Shown here: piece after piece, positions 1 to 6,820 of the stretch
How positions within the stretch are numbered: the stretch's first letter is position 1
How the letters are laid out: every line of letters starts with the position of its first letter
Assembly: GCA_023264435.1 (NCBI GenBank)
Contig: JAHFMK010000005.1
Span: forward strand, 1 to 15,484
Direction of reading: 5' to 3'
Source: Candidatus Kaiserbacteria bacterium
GTDB lineage: Bacteria; Patescibacteriota; Minisyncoccia; Phycocordibacterales; UBA918
Length of the DNA stretch: 15,484 nucleotides
Notes under the pieces: model-generated
The model's input: the letters and a program-made list of their open reading frames with translations, nothing else
What the model was told of the DNA's origin: nothing
The model's database searches: none
Made by a program: the position numbers and the translations under genes

Positions 1-3
1 CAA

Positions 4-96
4 ATTATTTTTGGGCTAATGTGCCAAAAATAATGTATCGCACCGATTAACGGTGAGAACCTCGTATAACAACAGGTAACGGCCAGTGTTATACGA
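4..96. repeat. Cluster of three inverted repeats
   Basis: Three stem-loops follow each other. The first has 11-bp arms at 4-14 and 24-34 (ATTATTTTTGG with CCAAAAATAAT) and a 9-nt loop. The second has 5-bp arms at 41-45 and 51-55 (CACCG/CGGTG). The third has 10-bp arms at 62-71 and 87-96 (TCGTATAACA/TGTTATACGA) and a 15-nt loop. None is followed by a T-run, so they do not look like ordinary terminators. They lie at the window edge, so whether they belong to a structured RNA, a set of operators or a decayed element cannot be told. The rest of 97-270 shows no convincing gene. Confidence 0.5.
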
Positions 97-270
97 AATG
101 CCCACAGAACTATATTGTGTGCGAATATATCCTACCAGAGATATATGTGCAAGAGTTCTTAGAACGTGGGTTATACTACGCGATTTATCCAAATATGTCA
201 ACATTGTGTTCTGTCTACCATATTATGTGCATTCCATTTTTAATAAAAACATGTACTATTGAAATGGTTT

Positions 271-298
271 TTGTATATTGTTTTTATCTCACTAAAAT
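271..298 (+). promoter_or_regulatory. Weak candidate promoter of the 333-932 gene
   Basis: A TTGTAT -35-like hexamer (271-276), a 16-bp spacer and TAAAAT (293-298) would place the transcript start near 305, giving a leader of about 28 nt. The -10 matches the consensus at 5 of 6 positions but the -35 at only 3, in an AT-rich stretch, so this may be chance. Confidence 0.3.
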
Positions 299-332
299 AG
301 TGTGACCTCATGATATAGCATACGAGGTGAAT

Positions 333-932
333 ATGAATAATCTTCATGAAGCGAATAGAGCTATTGAACTCATTTCTCAATCACCGGGATACTATGAAGA
401 TGAGGAAATGATTACGTTCTTTGTCACGAGTAAGGGGTGGACAGGTGCTGAGTGGAACAAATACTTCATAACATGTAAATATTCTGTGCGAAGAGAGATA
501 CGTGAAATGCTTCACCTCGAAAAATTTAAGCCCACAAAAAATATTACATATAAAATTTGTGTTCTTAAAAGTGAATCAATCAAGAAGGGTCACTCCACAA
601 CAGCAAATATCCTTGCGACTGCGAAACAACGCGGGCTTAGGGAACCTGCTATTGAAATGGCTTGTCTTATCTTTAATAAATTGCAGGGATTACAGTTACA
701 TACATTACTGTCTTTTTATCTCGCTGATATTATTATCATGCATCGTCCAATTCTTAATAAGAAAAATAATATGTTTTATCTTATTGGTGTTGAATTCTCA
801 GAAAAAAATACCGCATTGGATATCTATTATGAATATGTACCCGAAGATCGTGAACCGCAATGGTTTGCCGGTCAACATTTTGCATTTTTTGATCCTCAAA
901 GTACGAATGAATTACAACTTCGAATAGTGTAA
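333..932 (+). CDS. Hypothetical protein, about 200 aa
   Basis: I do not recognise this protein. The ATG at 333 is chosen because GAGGTGA (324-330), an excellent match to the 16S anti-Shine-Dalgarno sequence, sits just upstream. A GTG at 327 lies inside that ribosome-binding site. The product is about 199 residues and apparently cytosolic, with no signal peptide or clear membrane helix. The first half is mixed-charge (a RREIREMLHLEK-like stretch). The middle is Leu/Ile-rich (around LQLHTLLSFYLADIIIMHRP), and the end is acidic and aromatic (DIYYEYVPEDREPQWF). No catalytic motif is obvious. It is one of very few genes here with a strong Shine-Dalgarno. It ends in TAA and runs toward a shared terminator at 963-998. 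It is a single-gene unit, convergent with the nuclease gene, so context gives no functional hint. Confidence 0.8.
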   Translation: MNNLHEANRAIELISQSPGYYEDEEMITFFVTSKGWTGAEWNKYFITCKYSVRREIREMLHLEKFKPTKNITYKICVLKSESIKKGHSTTANILATAKQRGLREPAIEMACLIFNKLQGLQLHTLLSFYLADIIIMHRPILNKKNNMFYLIGVEFSEKNTALDIYYEYVPEDREPQWFAGQHFAFFDPQSTNELQLRIV

Positions 933-962
933 CCTCCACACATTACGCCTTACATCATCCAT

Positions 963-998
963 TAAAGCCTCATTTCGACTTATCGAAATGAGGCTTTA
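963..998. terminator. Bidirectional terminator between convergent genes
   Basis: A 16-bp perfect stem (963-978 with 983-998) has a 4-nt loop (CTTA). On the plus strand the T-rich segment CTTTTAATTT follows. It lies 30 nt after the hypothetical gene's stop and 13 nt beyond the thermonuclease stop on the other strand, so it can serve both. Confidence 0.85.
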
Positions 999-1011
999 CT
1001 TTTAATTTCAT

Positions 1012-1860
1012 TTACGGTAGCCCTTCGCACACCATACCATCTTTGTCACTATCGAGTTTATGAATGTCATTCATAGCACCTCCACACACATCAAAAACTT
1101 TTTGTGCGTCAGATTGCAAGGAAAAATCACTGCAATTATAGGTGTTTGTGGTGCATATATATGTTTCATTTAATTCCATAGTGTGTGGATATATAACTGG
1201 TTTCGTTTGCACTGTTGCTGGTGAATCAGTCCTTTGTAAATCACCACACACACCGTTCGCCCACAGCCCCTTCTTTTGTACACGTGCTGATACTTCTGCT
1301 TCCTTGAACGCAGATTGATATTTGTATGGCACATTGTATGTATATTCATACGCATACCCCTCAGCAATCATGTATTCGTTCACGTTCGTACCATTCTCAA
1401 GAAAGACATACGCAAGAAGGCGACCATATTTATCACGTATACCTTGTGAATTATGAAACTCCAAACGAACCATTGCATCTGTAAGGAGTACCTTTGCTTT
1501 TTCACTCGCTTCTTTGCCAAAACATTGCACTGGTTTTGCTGGATGCACTGTTTCTGGCGTATCAATACCTATCATACGAACCGTTACCGTGAGTTCATCC
1601 TGCGTAACTTTCAGCGTGTCTCCATCAATAACTGAGGTGACTCTATACATTTTTGATGAAGGAATAGTATCAAATGATATTGGTGTAACTGATACTGTAG
1701 ATAAATCATGTGAAGTGGTAGCAATATATGTATTGATATCACGTGTGTGCTCTGAGAGCGACACGGAAGCAACCTGCGGAGGAGGGTTGCTTCCGTGTTC
1801 GCCCATACGAAACACAACTATCAAAACTAGACATACGCCGATAGTAAGAACTCTTTTCAT
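1012..1860 (-). CDS. Thermonuclease (SNase family) with C-terminal Excalibur domain
   Basis: Predicted secreted or membrane-anchored Ca2+-dependent nuclease of 282 residues. The start at 1860 is chosen because it begins a short basic n-region and a hydrophobic segment (MKRVLTIGVCLVLIVVF). An in-frame ATG at 1878 is possible, and longer readings would run into rplB. The staphylococcal-nuclease core is complete: IDGDTL, R-x4-DTPE (equivalents of Arg35, Asp40 and Glu43) and DKYGR-LAY (Arg87). After a linker comes an Excalibur-type domain with paired cysteines, CSDF, CGGA and the terminal DSDKDGMVCE Ca2+-binding loop. The family degrades DNA or RNA outside the cytoplasm, so nutrient scavenging or processing of imported DNA fits, given the DNA-uptake genes in the window (inference). 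No Shine-Dalgarno is visible. A 14-bp inverted repeat lies within the gene just after the hydrophobic segment. Confidence 0.92.
   Translation of the reverse strand: MKRVLTIGVCLVLIVVFRMGEHGSNPPPQVASVSLSEHTRDINTYIATTSHDLSTVSVTPISFDTIPSSKMYRVTSVIDGDTLKVTQDELTVTVRMIGIDTPETVHPAKPVQCFGKEASEKAKVLLTDAMVRLEFHNSQGIRDKYGRLLAYVFLENGTNVNEYMIAEGYAYEYTYNVPYKYQSAFKEAEVSARVQKKGLWANGVCGDLQRTDSPATVQTKPVIYPHTMELNETYICTTNTYNCSDFSLQSDAQKVFDVCGGAMNDIHKLDSDKDGMVCEGLP
1761..1798. repeat. Intragenic 14-bp inverted repeat in the thermonuclease gene
   Basis: The arms 1761-1774 (ACACGGAAGCAACC) and 1785-1798 are perfectly complementary, with a 10-nt loop. It codes in frame for the low-complexity segment between the N-terminal anchor and the nuclease core (residues around EHGSNPPPQVASV). 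No T-run follows on either strand, so it is not a standard terminator. Confidence 0.8.
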
Positions 1861-1931
1861 TACCGTAATATTGTACATTGTTTGTTGTATTGTGCGACAC
1901 ACCAATACGTTCATGCACTGCAATAGTACAC

Positions 1932-1960
1932 AAAACCCCACGGCTTCGCCGTGGGGTTTT
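1932..1960 (-). terminator. Terminator ending the rplC-rplB unit
   Basis: A perfect 13-bp stem with arms starting AAAACCCCACGGC and a triloop (TTC on +, GAA on -) lies 21 nt beyond the rplB stop. The T-run forms the end of the stem on either strand. The minus-strand loop gives GCGAAGC, the sequence known as an exceptionally stable mini-hairpin in DNA. It separates the ribosomal unit from the thermonuclease gene. Confidence 0.85.
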
Positions 1961-1981
1961 ATTTCTCTCTCTTCTCTATTA

Positions 1982-2845
1982 TTATCGTCCTCCTCCTGCC
2001 ATAAGTTTTCCTGGTTTTCGTCGATTAACGATGAGTGTATTGGAATACTTCTTTGGTCGACGTGTTTTTTGTCCTTTTCCGGTTGGACGACCTTGCATGG
2101 TGCGTGAACGCTTGTGACCACGTGGCGCTCGTCCTTCTCCTCCTCCGTGTGGATGGTCTACGGCATTTCGAGCAGTACCACGGTTCTTCGGTCGAAGTCC
2201 TCGGTGTCGTGCTCGTCCTGCTTTTCCAAGTGTTACCAAACGATGTTCATCATTTGAAACACCTCCAATAGTAGCCCATGCCGTACTGATAATCTTACGA
2301 ATTTCAGATGAGGGAAGTTTTACTAGTGTATACCCGGCGTCGTGAGCAACCACTTCTGCGTTGTTGCCCGCTGAACGCGCGATACGTGCACCTGCTCCTG
2401 GCTTCAATTCAAGATTGAATATAAAGGTACCGACTGGAATATGTGCGAGAGTAAGACGGTTACCAACCTTTGGCTTTGCAGCTTCAGATACAATAAACTC
2501 ATCTCCTTTTACAAATCCCTTTGGTGCAAGTACGTATCGACGCTCACCATCTTTATAGAGAACAAGTGCAATAAACCCTGAACGATATGGATCGTATTCT
2601 ATTGACTCAACGACTGCAGGAATATCTTTCTTATTATACGTAAAGTCTACTTCACGATATGTTCGTTTATTACCACCTCCACGATAGTGCATCGTGATAC
2701 GTCCTGTGCTATTGCGACCGCCCGTACTTCTCCGTCCTTTAGTAAGGCTTTTGAGAGGCTCATTCTTACCGGTGGTAAGCACGTCCTTGTATGAGACTAC
2801 GGTCATCCCTCGACGACCAGCTGATGTTGGTTTATATTTTTTCAT
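1982..2845 (-). CDS. rplB: 50S ribosomal protein L2 (uL2)
   Basis: 287 residues, slightly longer than the usual 270-280. L2 binds domain IV of 23S rRNA, helps form the intersubunit bridge and supports the peptidyl-transferase centre. The diagnostic VDHPHGGGEGR is at residues 229-239 and includes the conserved His. The SAGRRG and GGGNKR-YR segments of the RNA-binding domain are near residues 8-65. It starts 2 nt after the rplW stop in a TAAGTATG junction without a Shine-Dalgarno, suggesting translational coupling. It is the last gene of the unit, and a terminator follows at 1932-1960. In most bacteria rpsS, rplV and rpsC would follow directly, so the S10 cluster is broken here. Confidence 0.98.
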   Translation of the reverse strand: MKKYKPTSAGRRGMTVVSYKDVLTTGKNEPLKSLTKGRRSTGGRNSTGRITMHYRGGGNKRTYREVDFTYNKKDIPAVVESIEYDPYRSGFIALVLYKDGERRYVLAPKGFVKGDEFIVSEAAKPKVGNRLTLAHIPVGTFIFNLELKPGAGARIARSAGNNAEVVAHDAGYTLVKLPSSEIRKIISTAWATIGGVSNDEHRLVTLGKAGRARHRGLRPKNRGTARNAVDHPHGGGEGRAPRGHKRSRTMQGRPTGKGQKTRRPKKYSNTLIVNRRKPGKLMAGGGR

Positions 2846-2847
2846 AC

Positions 2848-3216
2848 TTATACAAGTTCTATACGGTCACCTTTTTTAAGATACACGTATGCCTTTCGCA
2901 TACCATGTACTACCATTTTTCGACCGCGGGCACGTGACATTGACGTTCGTGGTGCCTGATTAACAATGTGTACTTTTGTTGGCGTTACATTGTAGAGCGC
3001 CATGATAGCATCACGCACATCATACTTTGACGCATTCTTATGAATTTCAAATGTATATACATTCTTGTCCGTAAGGAGTGCTGACTTTTCTGTGATACGT
3101 GGCTTTTTAATGACCGAAGCAAACAGTACGTGATGTTGTAATACAGACGATGGTGTCTTTACTACTGTTGTCACCTCCTGCTCCTTTGGCGCATCCTTTT
3201 TTCCAAAGATAGCCAT
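2848..3216 (-). CDS. rplW: 50S ribosomal protein L23 (uL23)
   Basis: 122 residues. The conserved core begins near residue 33 (VIKKPRITEKSALL) and ends with the strand rich in Val, Tyr and Lys (AYVYLKKGDRIELV). About 30 extra N-terminal residues, rich in Lys and Thr, precede the core and are longer than in E. coli. L23 lies at the peptide exit tunnel and is the docking site for trigger factor and SRP. One nucleotide separates its start from the rplD stop (TAGTATG). A single ATG fits the start. No Shine-Dalgarno is present. Confidence 0.97.
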   Translation of the reverse strand: MAIFGKKDAPKEQEVTTVVKTPSSVLQHHVLFASVIKKPRITEKSALLTDKNVYTFEIHKNASKYDVRDAIMALYNVTPTKVHIVNQAPRTSMSRARGRKMVVHGMRKAYVYLKKGDRIELV

Positions 3217-3217
3217 A

Positions 3218-3931
3218 CTATGATTTTACGGTTATAGCCTTACGTGCCGTTTTGGTACTCACCCGTGCTTCAAGCACTTTCAGTGATTCCTCAGGTTTTG
3301 CGACTACAACATACTTATAAGTGAGTAATGCAACAGGGTTAACGTCCTTGACTGAAATAGTCTCAACGTTTCCAAAGTTTCTGAAACTCAATTCTGCGTG
3401 CTCATCACGTCCCGGAAGAACGATGAGTGCAGTATTTTTTCGCTTCGTTGCCAATTCATTCTTGCCATCGATATGCGAGAGTGCCATAAGCACTTTACGT
3501 GCAGCAGCAGTCTTTGCCGTCTCAAAAGAAAATGAATCGATGAATATAACTTCTCCATCAATAAATTTCTGTGAAAGTACACTCGCAAGTGCTTTTGCAC
3601 GAACATTTTTGTTTATTTTTCGTGTGTAATCCTTATCATTTCGTGGACCATGAGCAATACCTCCTCCACTCCATATTGGAGAACGCGTTGAACCGTGTCG
3701 CGCGCGACCTGTTCCTTTTTGTTTCCATGGCTTCTTTCCACCTCCACGTACTTCTCCACGAGTCTTAGTGTGTGCAGTACCTGCACGTGCATTGCTCTGC
3801 ATTGATACCACAACGTCATGTACGAGATCAGCATTCCATGCGACACCAAAAATTTTCTCTGAAAGAGTAATCTTAGAAACTTCAGTTCCTGCTTGCGAAT
3901 ATACATTCGCTTGTAATGTTTTTGCTGTCAT
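3218..3931 (-). CDS. rplD: 50S ribosomal protein L4 (uL4)
   Basis: 237 residues. The conserved tunnel-lining loop is present around residues 60-95 (RGGGKKPWKQKGTGRARHG then STRSPIWSGGG). L4 contacts domain I of 23S rRNA and lines the exit tunnel with L22. In Escherichia coli it also represses its own S10 operon through the mRNA leader. That role is only possible here, but this unit does have a structured leader (4600-4693). The start is 2 nt after the rplC stop in a TAAGTATG junction without a Shine-Dalgarno. The C-terminus carries a basic tail (KTARKAITVKS). Confidence 0.98.
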   Translation of the reverse strand: MTAKTLQANVYSQAGTEVSKITLSEKIFGVAWNADLVHDVVVSMQSNARAGTAHTKTRGEVRGGGKKPWKQKGTGRARHGSTRSPIWSGGGIAHGPRNDKDYTRKINKNVRAKALASVLSQKFIDGEVIFIDSFSFETAKTAAARKVLMALSHIDGKNELATKRKNTALIVLPGRDEHAELSFRNFGNVETISVKDVNPVALLTYKYVVVAKPEESLKVLEARVSTKTARKAITVKS

Positions 3932-3933
3932 AC

Positions 3934-4554
3934 TTATATGCTTCGTACTTCTACTAAGGTTCCTCGTCGACCAGGTACTGCACCGCGGATAAGAAGAATG
4001 TTCTCATCCTTATTCACTGCAATCACCTTTAAATTAGTAACGGTTACGCGGTCAGCACCCATTCGGCCTGCCATACGCTTCCCTTTAAACACTCGTTGTG
4101 GACCAGTAGTACCAATTGATCCTGGTTGACGAAGTGCATGCTTCACACCATGACTTCTCTGCTGTCCTGCAAATTTGTGTCTTTTGACAACTCCCTGAAA
4201 TCCCTTTCCTTTTGAGATTGCAGAAACACGCACCATATCTCCTTCTGAAAAGACTGACACGTCAAATGATGCATCTTTTTCAAAACCTGAGATAGATTCG
4301 TCTGTTCCTGTCCGTGGACGAAATTCCATGACGTGCTTAAACGCACCACCTTGGTGACCTCGTCCTGCCTTGTTTACCCGATGCTCTTTTTGAGCACCCG
4401 AAGCAATTTGTACTGCTTCGTAACCATCTTTTTCAGTTGTTTTCACCTGCGTTATTTTTGCAGATGATACACGAAGAATGGTAACAGGGTGAGCATTTCC
4501 TTGTGCATCAAACACTTGGGTCATATGCTCCTTAGTTCCTAAAACGAATTTCAT
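3934..4554 (-). CDS. rplC: 50S ribosomal protein L3 (uL3)
   Basis: 206 residues, normal length. L3 is an early assembly protein that reaches toward the peptidyl-transferase centre. Visible hallmarks are the N-terminal LGTKEHMTQVF, the central KGKGFQGVVKRHKF, the SHG...PGSIG loop and the final GAVPGRRG. It is the first gene of an rplC-rplD-rplW-rplB unit driven by its own promoter (4722-4763), so it is separated from rpsJ, which normally leads this operon. About 160 nt of structured leader precede it. No Shine-Dalgarno is seen upstream of the ATG. Confidence 0.98.
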   Translation of the reverse strand: MKFVLGTKEHMTQVFDAQGNAHPVTILRVSSAKITQVKTTEKDGYEAVQIASGAQKEHRVNKAGRGHQGGAFKHVMEFRPRTGTDESISGFEKDASFDVSVFSEGDMVRVSAISKGKGFQGVVKRHKFAGQQRSHGVKHALRQPGSIGTTGPQRVFKGKRMAGRMGADRVTVTNLKVIAVNKDENILLIRGAVPGRRGTLVEVRSI

Positions 4555-4599
4555 TCAATGGTGAAACTAGCTGATAAATTACTTTTATGACCCATAATG

Positions 4600-4693
4600 A
4601 CAAAACCGCGATTTTTATGTCGCGAGCACAAGCTCGCAAAATAAAAATCGCGGTTTTGTGCCCATTGGTCTCTATCTGAATATAATCAGATAG
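4600..4693 (-). promoter_or_regulatory. Structured leader of the rplC operon
   Basis: The transcript from the 4722-4763 promoter would first fold an 8-bp stem (4686-4693 with 4672-4679, loop of 6). It would then fold a long hairpin with 19-bp perfect outer arms at 4641-4659 and 4600-4618. That hairpin has a 3x3 internal loop and an inner 6-bp stem (GCGAGC/GCTCGC) with a 4-nt loop. The start codon is 45 nt further on. The hairpin could stop readthrough from rpsJ or act as an autoregulatory target, as L4 does in other bacteria. The structure is seen; the function is inferred. Confidence 0.7.
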
Positions 4694-4721
4694 GTACATA
4701 GGTCTTATAAAAGCTTGCGTG

Positions 4722-4763
4722 AGTATACGATATTTCTTTTGAAAACGCAATGTATTGTCCAAC
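4722..4763 (-). promoter_or_regulatory. Promoter of rplC-rplD-rplW-rplB with GTTGGA box
   Basis: Reading the minus strand: GTTGGACAATACA (4763-4751), -35 TTGCGT (4750-4745), a 17-bp spacer, -10 TATACT (4727-4722). The expected start is near 4715. The GTTGGA box lies exactly 13 bp upstream of the -35, as in the rpsL, fusA and tuf promoters. Confidence 0.8.
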
Positions 4764-4799
4764 TCCACCCATTTCTGCACTCCACTTGATACGCGGAAC

Positions 4800-4840
4800 A
4801 TTGAAAACCCCCATAGCCTTTGGCTATGGGGGTTTTCAAT
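4800..4840 (-). terminator. Terminator after tuf-rpsJ
   Basis: A 19-bp perfect stem with arms 4800-4818 and 4822-4840 and a triloop (AAA on the minus transcript) lies 28 nt beyond the rpsJ stop. The distal arm ends in GGGGGTTTTCAA. It isolates rpsJ from rplC, which has its own promoter just downstream. Confidence 0.85.
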
Positions 4841-4868
4841 TACATGTACCTAATGACAGTAGGAACAA

Positions 4869-5231
4869 CTACATCATCTTCACGTCAATGCTCACACCTG
4901 ATGGAAGTGAAAGATTTGTAAGTGCTTCAATCACTTTTGCACTTGGATTCATGATGTCGATTACACGCTTGTGCATTCGCATCTCAAACTGTTCTCGCGC
5001 ATCCTTGTACACAAATGATGAACGGTTTACGGTATATTTCTTTATTTCAGTAGGAAGTGGGATTGGACCAATAACGGTGGCGTCAAAACGCTGTGCCGTA
5101 TCGATAATCTGCTTCACTGAGGTATCGAGGATTTTATGCTCATAGGCTCGAACTCGAATACGAAGTTTTTGAACTTCACCTGTCGAACTCGCCTTCCGTG
5201 GCTTTTTTTCACTTGTTGCTTTTGTTGTCAT
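4869..5231 (-). CDS. rpsJ: 30S ribosomal protein S10 (uS10)
   Basis: 120 residues against 103 in E. coli. The excess is a basic N-terminal tail of about 20 residues (TTKATSEKKPRKASS). The core KLRIRVRAYEHKILD, the GPIPLPT loop (NusB/NusG-binding region in other bacteria) and the end LPSGVSIDVK are clear. Besides its role in the 30S head, S10 is the NusE transcription factor in characterised bacteria. It follows tuf by 33 nt with no Shine-Dalgarno and no promoter that I trust, so tuf-rpsJ form one unit closed by the 4800-4840 terminator. The start is the only ATG in the frame upstream of the core. Confidence 0.97.
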   Translation of the reverse strand: MTTKATSEKKPRKASSTGEVQKLRIRVRAYEHKILDTSVKQIIDTAQRFDATVIGPIPLPTEIKKYTVNRSSFVYKDAREQFEMRMHKRVIDIMNPSAKVIEALTNLSLPSGVSIDVKMM

Positions 5232-5264
5232 AGTACAATGTAAAGTTTCTAATTAATGGACCAA

Positions 5265-6455
5265 CTACGCAACAATTTTTGTTACGACTCCTGCACCCAC
5301 TGTACGTCCTCCTTCACGAATTGCAAAATTCTGCTGATCTTCAAGTGCCACTGGTGCAACTAGTTTCACTTTAAATTTCGCAGTATCACCAGGCATAACC
5401 ATTTCCACTCCATCTGCAAGCGTTACCTCTCCCGTTACGTCAGTCGTACGGATATAGAATTGTGGCTTGTATCCAGTAAAGAATGGTGTATGACGTCCTC
5501 CTTCATCCTTTGAAAGGACGTATACTTCTGCTTCAAATTCTGTATGTGGTGTCACAGAACCCTTTGCTGCAAGCACCTGTCCACGGTGAATATCTTCCTT
5601 CTTGATACCACGGAGAAGGATACCTGCATTGTCTCCTGCTTGTGCTTGGTCGAGTGACTTGTTGAACATTTCAACACCCGTCACCGTTGATGCAGCAGTA
5701 TCCTTGATACCGACAATCTGAATTTCTTCACCAACCTTTACCTTACCTCGCTCTACACGACCAGTAACCACTGTTCCTCGTCCTTCAATCGAGAATACGT
5801 CTTCGATAGGCATAAGGAATGGCTTGTCGAGGTCTCGAACAGGAAGTGGGAAGTATGAATCCATTGCATCAACGAGCTCAATCACCTTATTACCCCATTC
5901 TGAAGTTGGGTCTTCGAGTGCTTTGAGTCCTGAGCCCTTAATAACTGGTGCATTTGCTCCGTCAAATCCGTTCTTTGTGAGAAGTTCACGAAGTTCTTCT
6001 TCAACGAGCATAATCATCTCCTCGTCATCTACCATGTCACACTTATTGAGGAACACAATGATGTTTGGTACACCAACCTGCTTTGCAAGAAGCACGTGCT
6101 CCTTGGTCTGAGGCATTGCTCCATCAGTTGCAGCAACCACAAGCACTGCACCGTCCATCTGTGCTGCACCTGTAATCATGTTTTTGATGTAGTCAGCGTG
6201 ACCTGGCGCATCAATGTGTGCATAGTGTCGGTTTGGAGTCTCGTACTCTGAGTGTGAGAGTGAGATTGTTATTCCTCGTGCTTTTTCTTCTGGTGCCTTG
6301 TCAATTTCTTCAACGGCCTTTACATTGGCATTGTAGCCATTGCCTTTTGCCTTGAGAGTAGTAAGAATCGCAGCAGTAAGCGTCGTCTTACCATGGTCAA
6401 CGTGACCAATAGTACCAACGTTTACGTGCGGTTTTGTACGATCAAAATCTGCCAT
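5265..6455 (-). CDS. tuf: Elongation factor Tu
   Basis: 396 residues, full length. EF-Tu carries aminoacyl-tRNA to the ribosomal A site and hydrolyses GTP on codon recognition. G1 is GHVDHGKT (17-24), G2 RGITI (60-64), G3 DAPGHADY (82-89), G4 NKCD (137-140), and G5 reads SGL where SAL is usual. G3 carries Ala where most bacterial EF-Tu have Cys (DCPGH). The conserved His of G3 is intact. Domains 2 and 3 are complete, with [17 protein letters not shown] and the terminal [13 protein letters not shown]. It is the first gene of a tuf-rpsJ unit with a roughly 200-nt leader and its own promoter (6669-6710). No Shine-Dalgarno precedes the ATG. Confidence 0.99.
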   Translation of the reverse strand: MADFDRTKPHVNVGTIGHVDHGKTTLTAAILTTLKAKGNGYNANVKAVEEIDKAPEEKARGITISLSHSEYETPNRHYAHIDAPGHADYIKNMITGAAQMDGAVLVVAATDGAMPQTKEHVLLAKQVGVPNIIVFLNKCDMVDDEEMIMLVEEELRELLTKNGFDGANAPVIKGSGLKALEDPTSEWGNKVIELVDAMDSYFPLPVRDLDKPFLMPIEDVFSIEGRGTVVTGRVERGKVKVGEEIQIVGIKDTAASTVTGVEMFNKSLDQAQAGDNAGILLRGIKKEDIHRGQVLAAKGSVTPHTEFEAEVYVLSKDEGGRHTPFFTGYKPQFYIRTTDVTGEVTLADGVEMVMPGDTAKFKVKLVAPVALEDQQNFAIREGGRTVGAGVVTKIVA

Positions 6456-6668
6456 AATAACTTTGATTAGTTAATAATTAAATTGAATGGATAATTCCGC
6501 ACATTGCAACGATTCTCTCTATTTATATAAAAATAAAGAAGTCATGCATATAATGAGAAGAAAGGGCGCGAGAACGCTGCCTCTCCTCTAAGTACTGCAT
6601 TGCATGTCAAAAAGAGCAATCTAAACTCCCTCAATCACACCAAAATAGGATGTGATGCGGTGTCCGCC

Positions 6669-6710
6669 ATAGTACAAGAACAGAGACTATTTTGCAAGCT
6701 TCTGTCCAAC
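6669..6710 (-). promoter_or_regulatory. Promoter of tuf-rpsJ with GTTGGA box and long leader
   Basis: Reading the minus strand: GTTGGACAGAAGC (6710-6698), -35 TTGCAA (6697-6692), a 17-bp spacer, -10 TACTAT (6674-6669). The -10 alone is modest (4 of 6), but the match to the rplC, fusA and rpsL promoters raises confidence. The leader (about 6662 to 6456) contains alternative short pairings around 6620-6660 (ACACC/GGTGT and ATCACA/TGTGAT). No gene is seen in 6456-6668. Confidence 0.7.
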
Positions 6711-6760
6711 TCTATCCACTCAAATTTCGTGAATTATCATTGGATAAACTTTGAGTTCTG

Positions 6761-6809
6761 ATATAAGACACAAGACCCGCGCCTTCGGCGCGGGTCTTGT
6801 GTCTTATAT
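6761..6809 (-). terminator. Terminator of fusA, 23-bp perfect stem
   Basis: Arms 6761-6783 and 6787-6809 are perfectly complementary over 23 bp, closed by a triloop (GAA on the minus transcript). It begins 11 nt after the fusA stop. The outer part is AT-rich (ATATAAGACACAAG) and the inner part is GCGCGGGTC-like. Such long perfect palindromes recur between genes in this window. Confidence 0.9.
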
Positions 6810-6820
6810 TTTTATATATT

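Noticed and set aside
62..96. Site resembling loxP because of TCGTATA/TATACGA arms
   Set aside because: Arm length, order and the 15-nt spacer do not match a 13-8-13 recombinase site. Only a short AT-rich match is shared.
117..305. 62-codon plus-strand frame before the 333 gene
   Set aside because: GTG start without a Shine-Dalgarno, TGA stop, biased AT-rich composition and no motif.
1861..2121. Longer N-terminus for the thermonuclease reaching into rplB
   Set aside because: It would overlap the rplB coding region, run through the terminator at 1932-1960 and precede a clear hydrophobic N-terminal segment that fits a start at 1860 (or 1878).
4600..4659. Long hairpin before rplC as a transposon-derived miniature element
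   Set aside because: No target-site duplication or second copy is visible in the window. The position in a ribosomal leader makes regulation or termination simpler.
4532..4801. 89-codon minus-strand frame before rplC
   Set aside because: It covers the promoter, both leader hairpins and the start of rplC in another frame, has no ribosome-binding site, and its composition is not protein-like.
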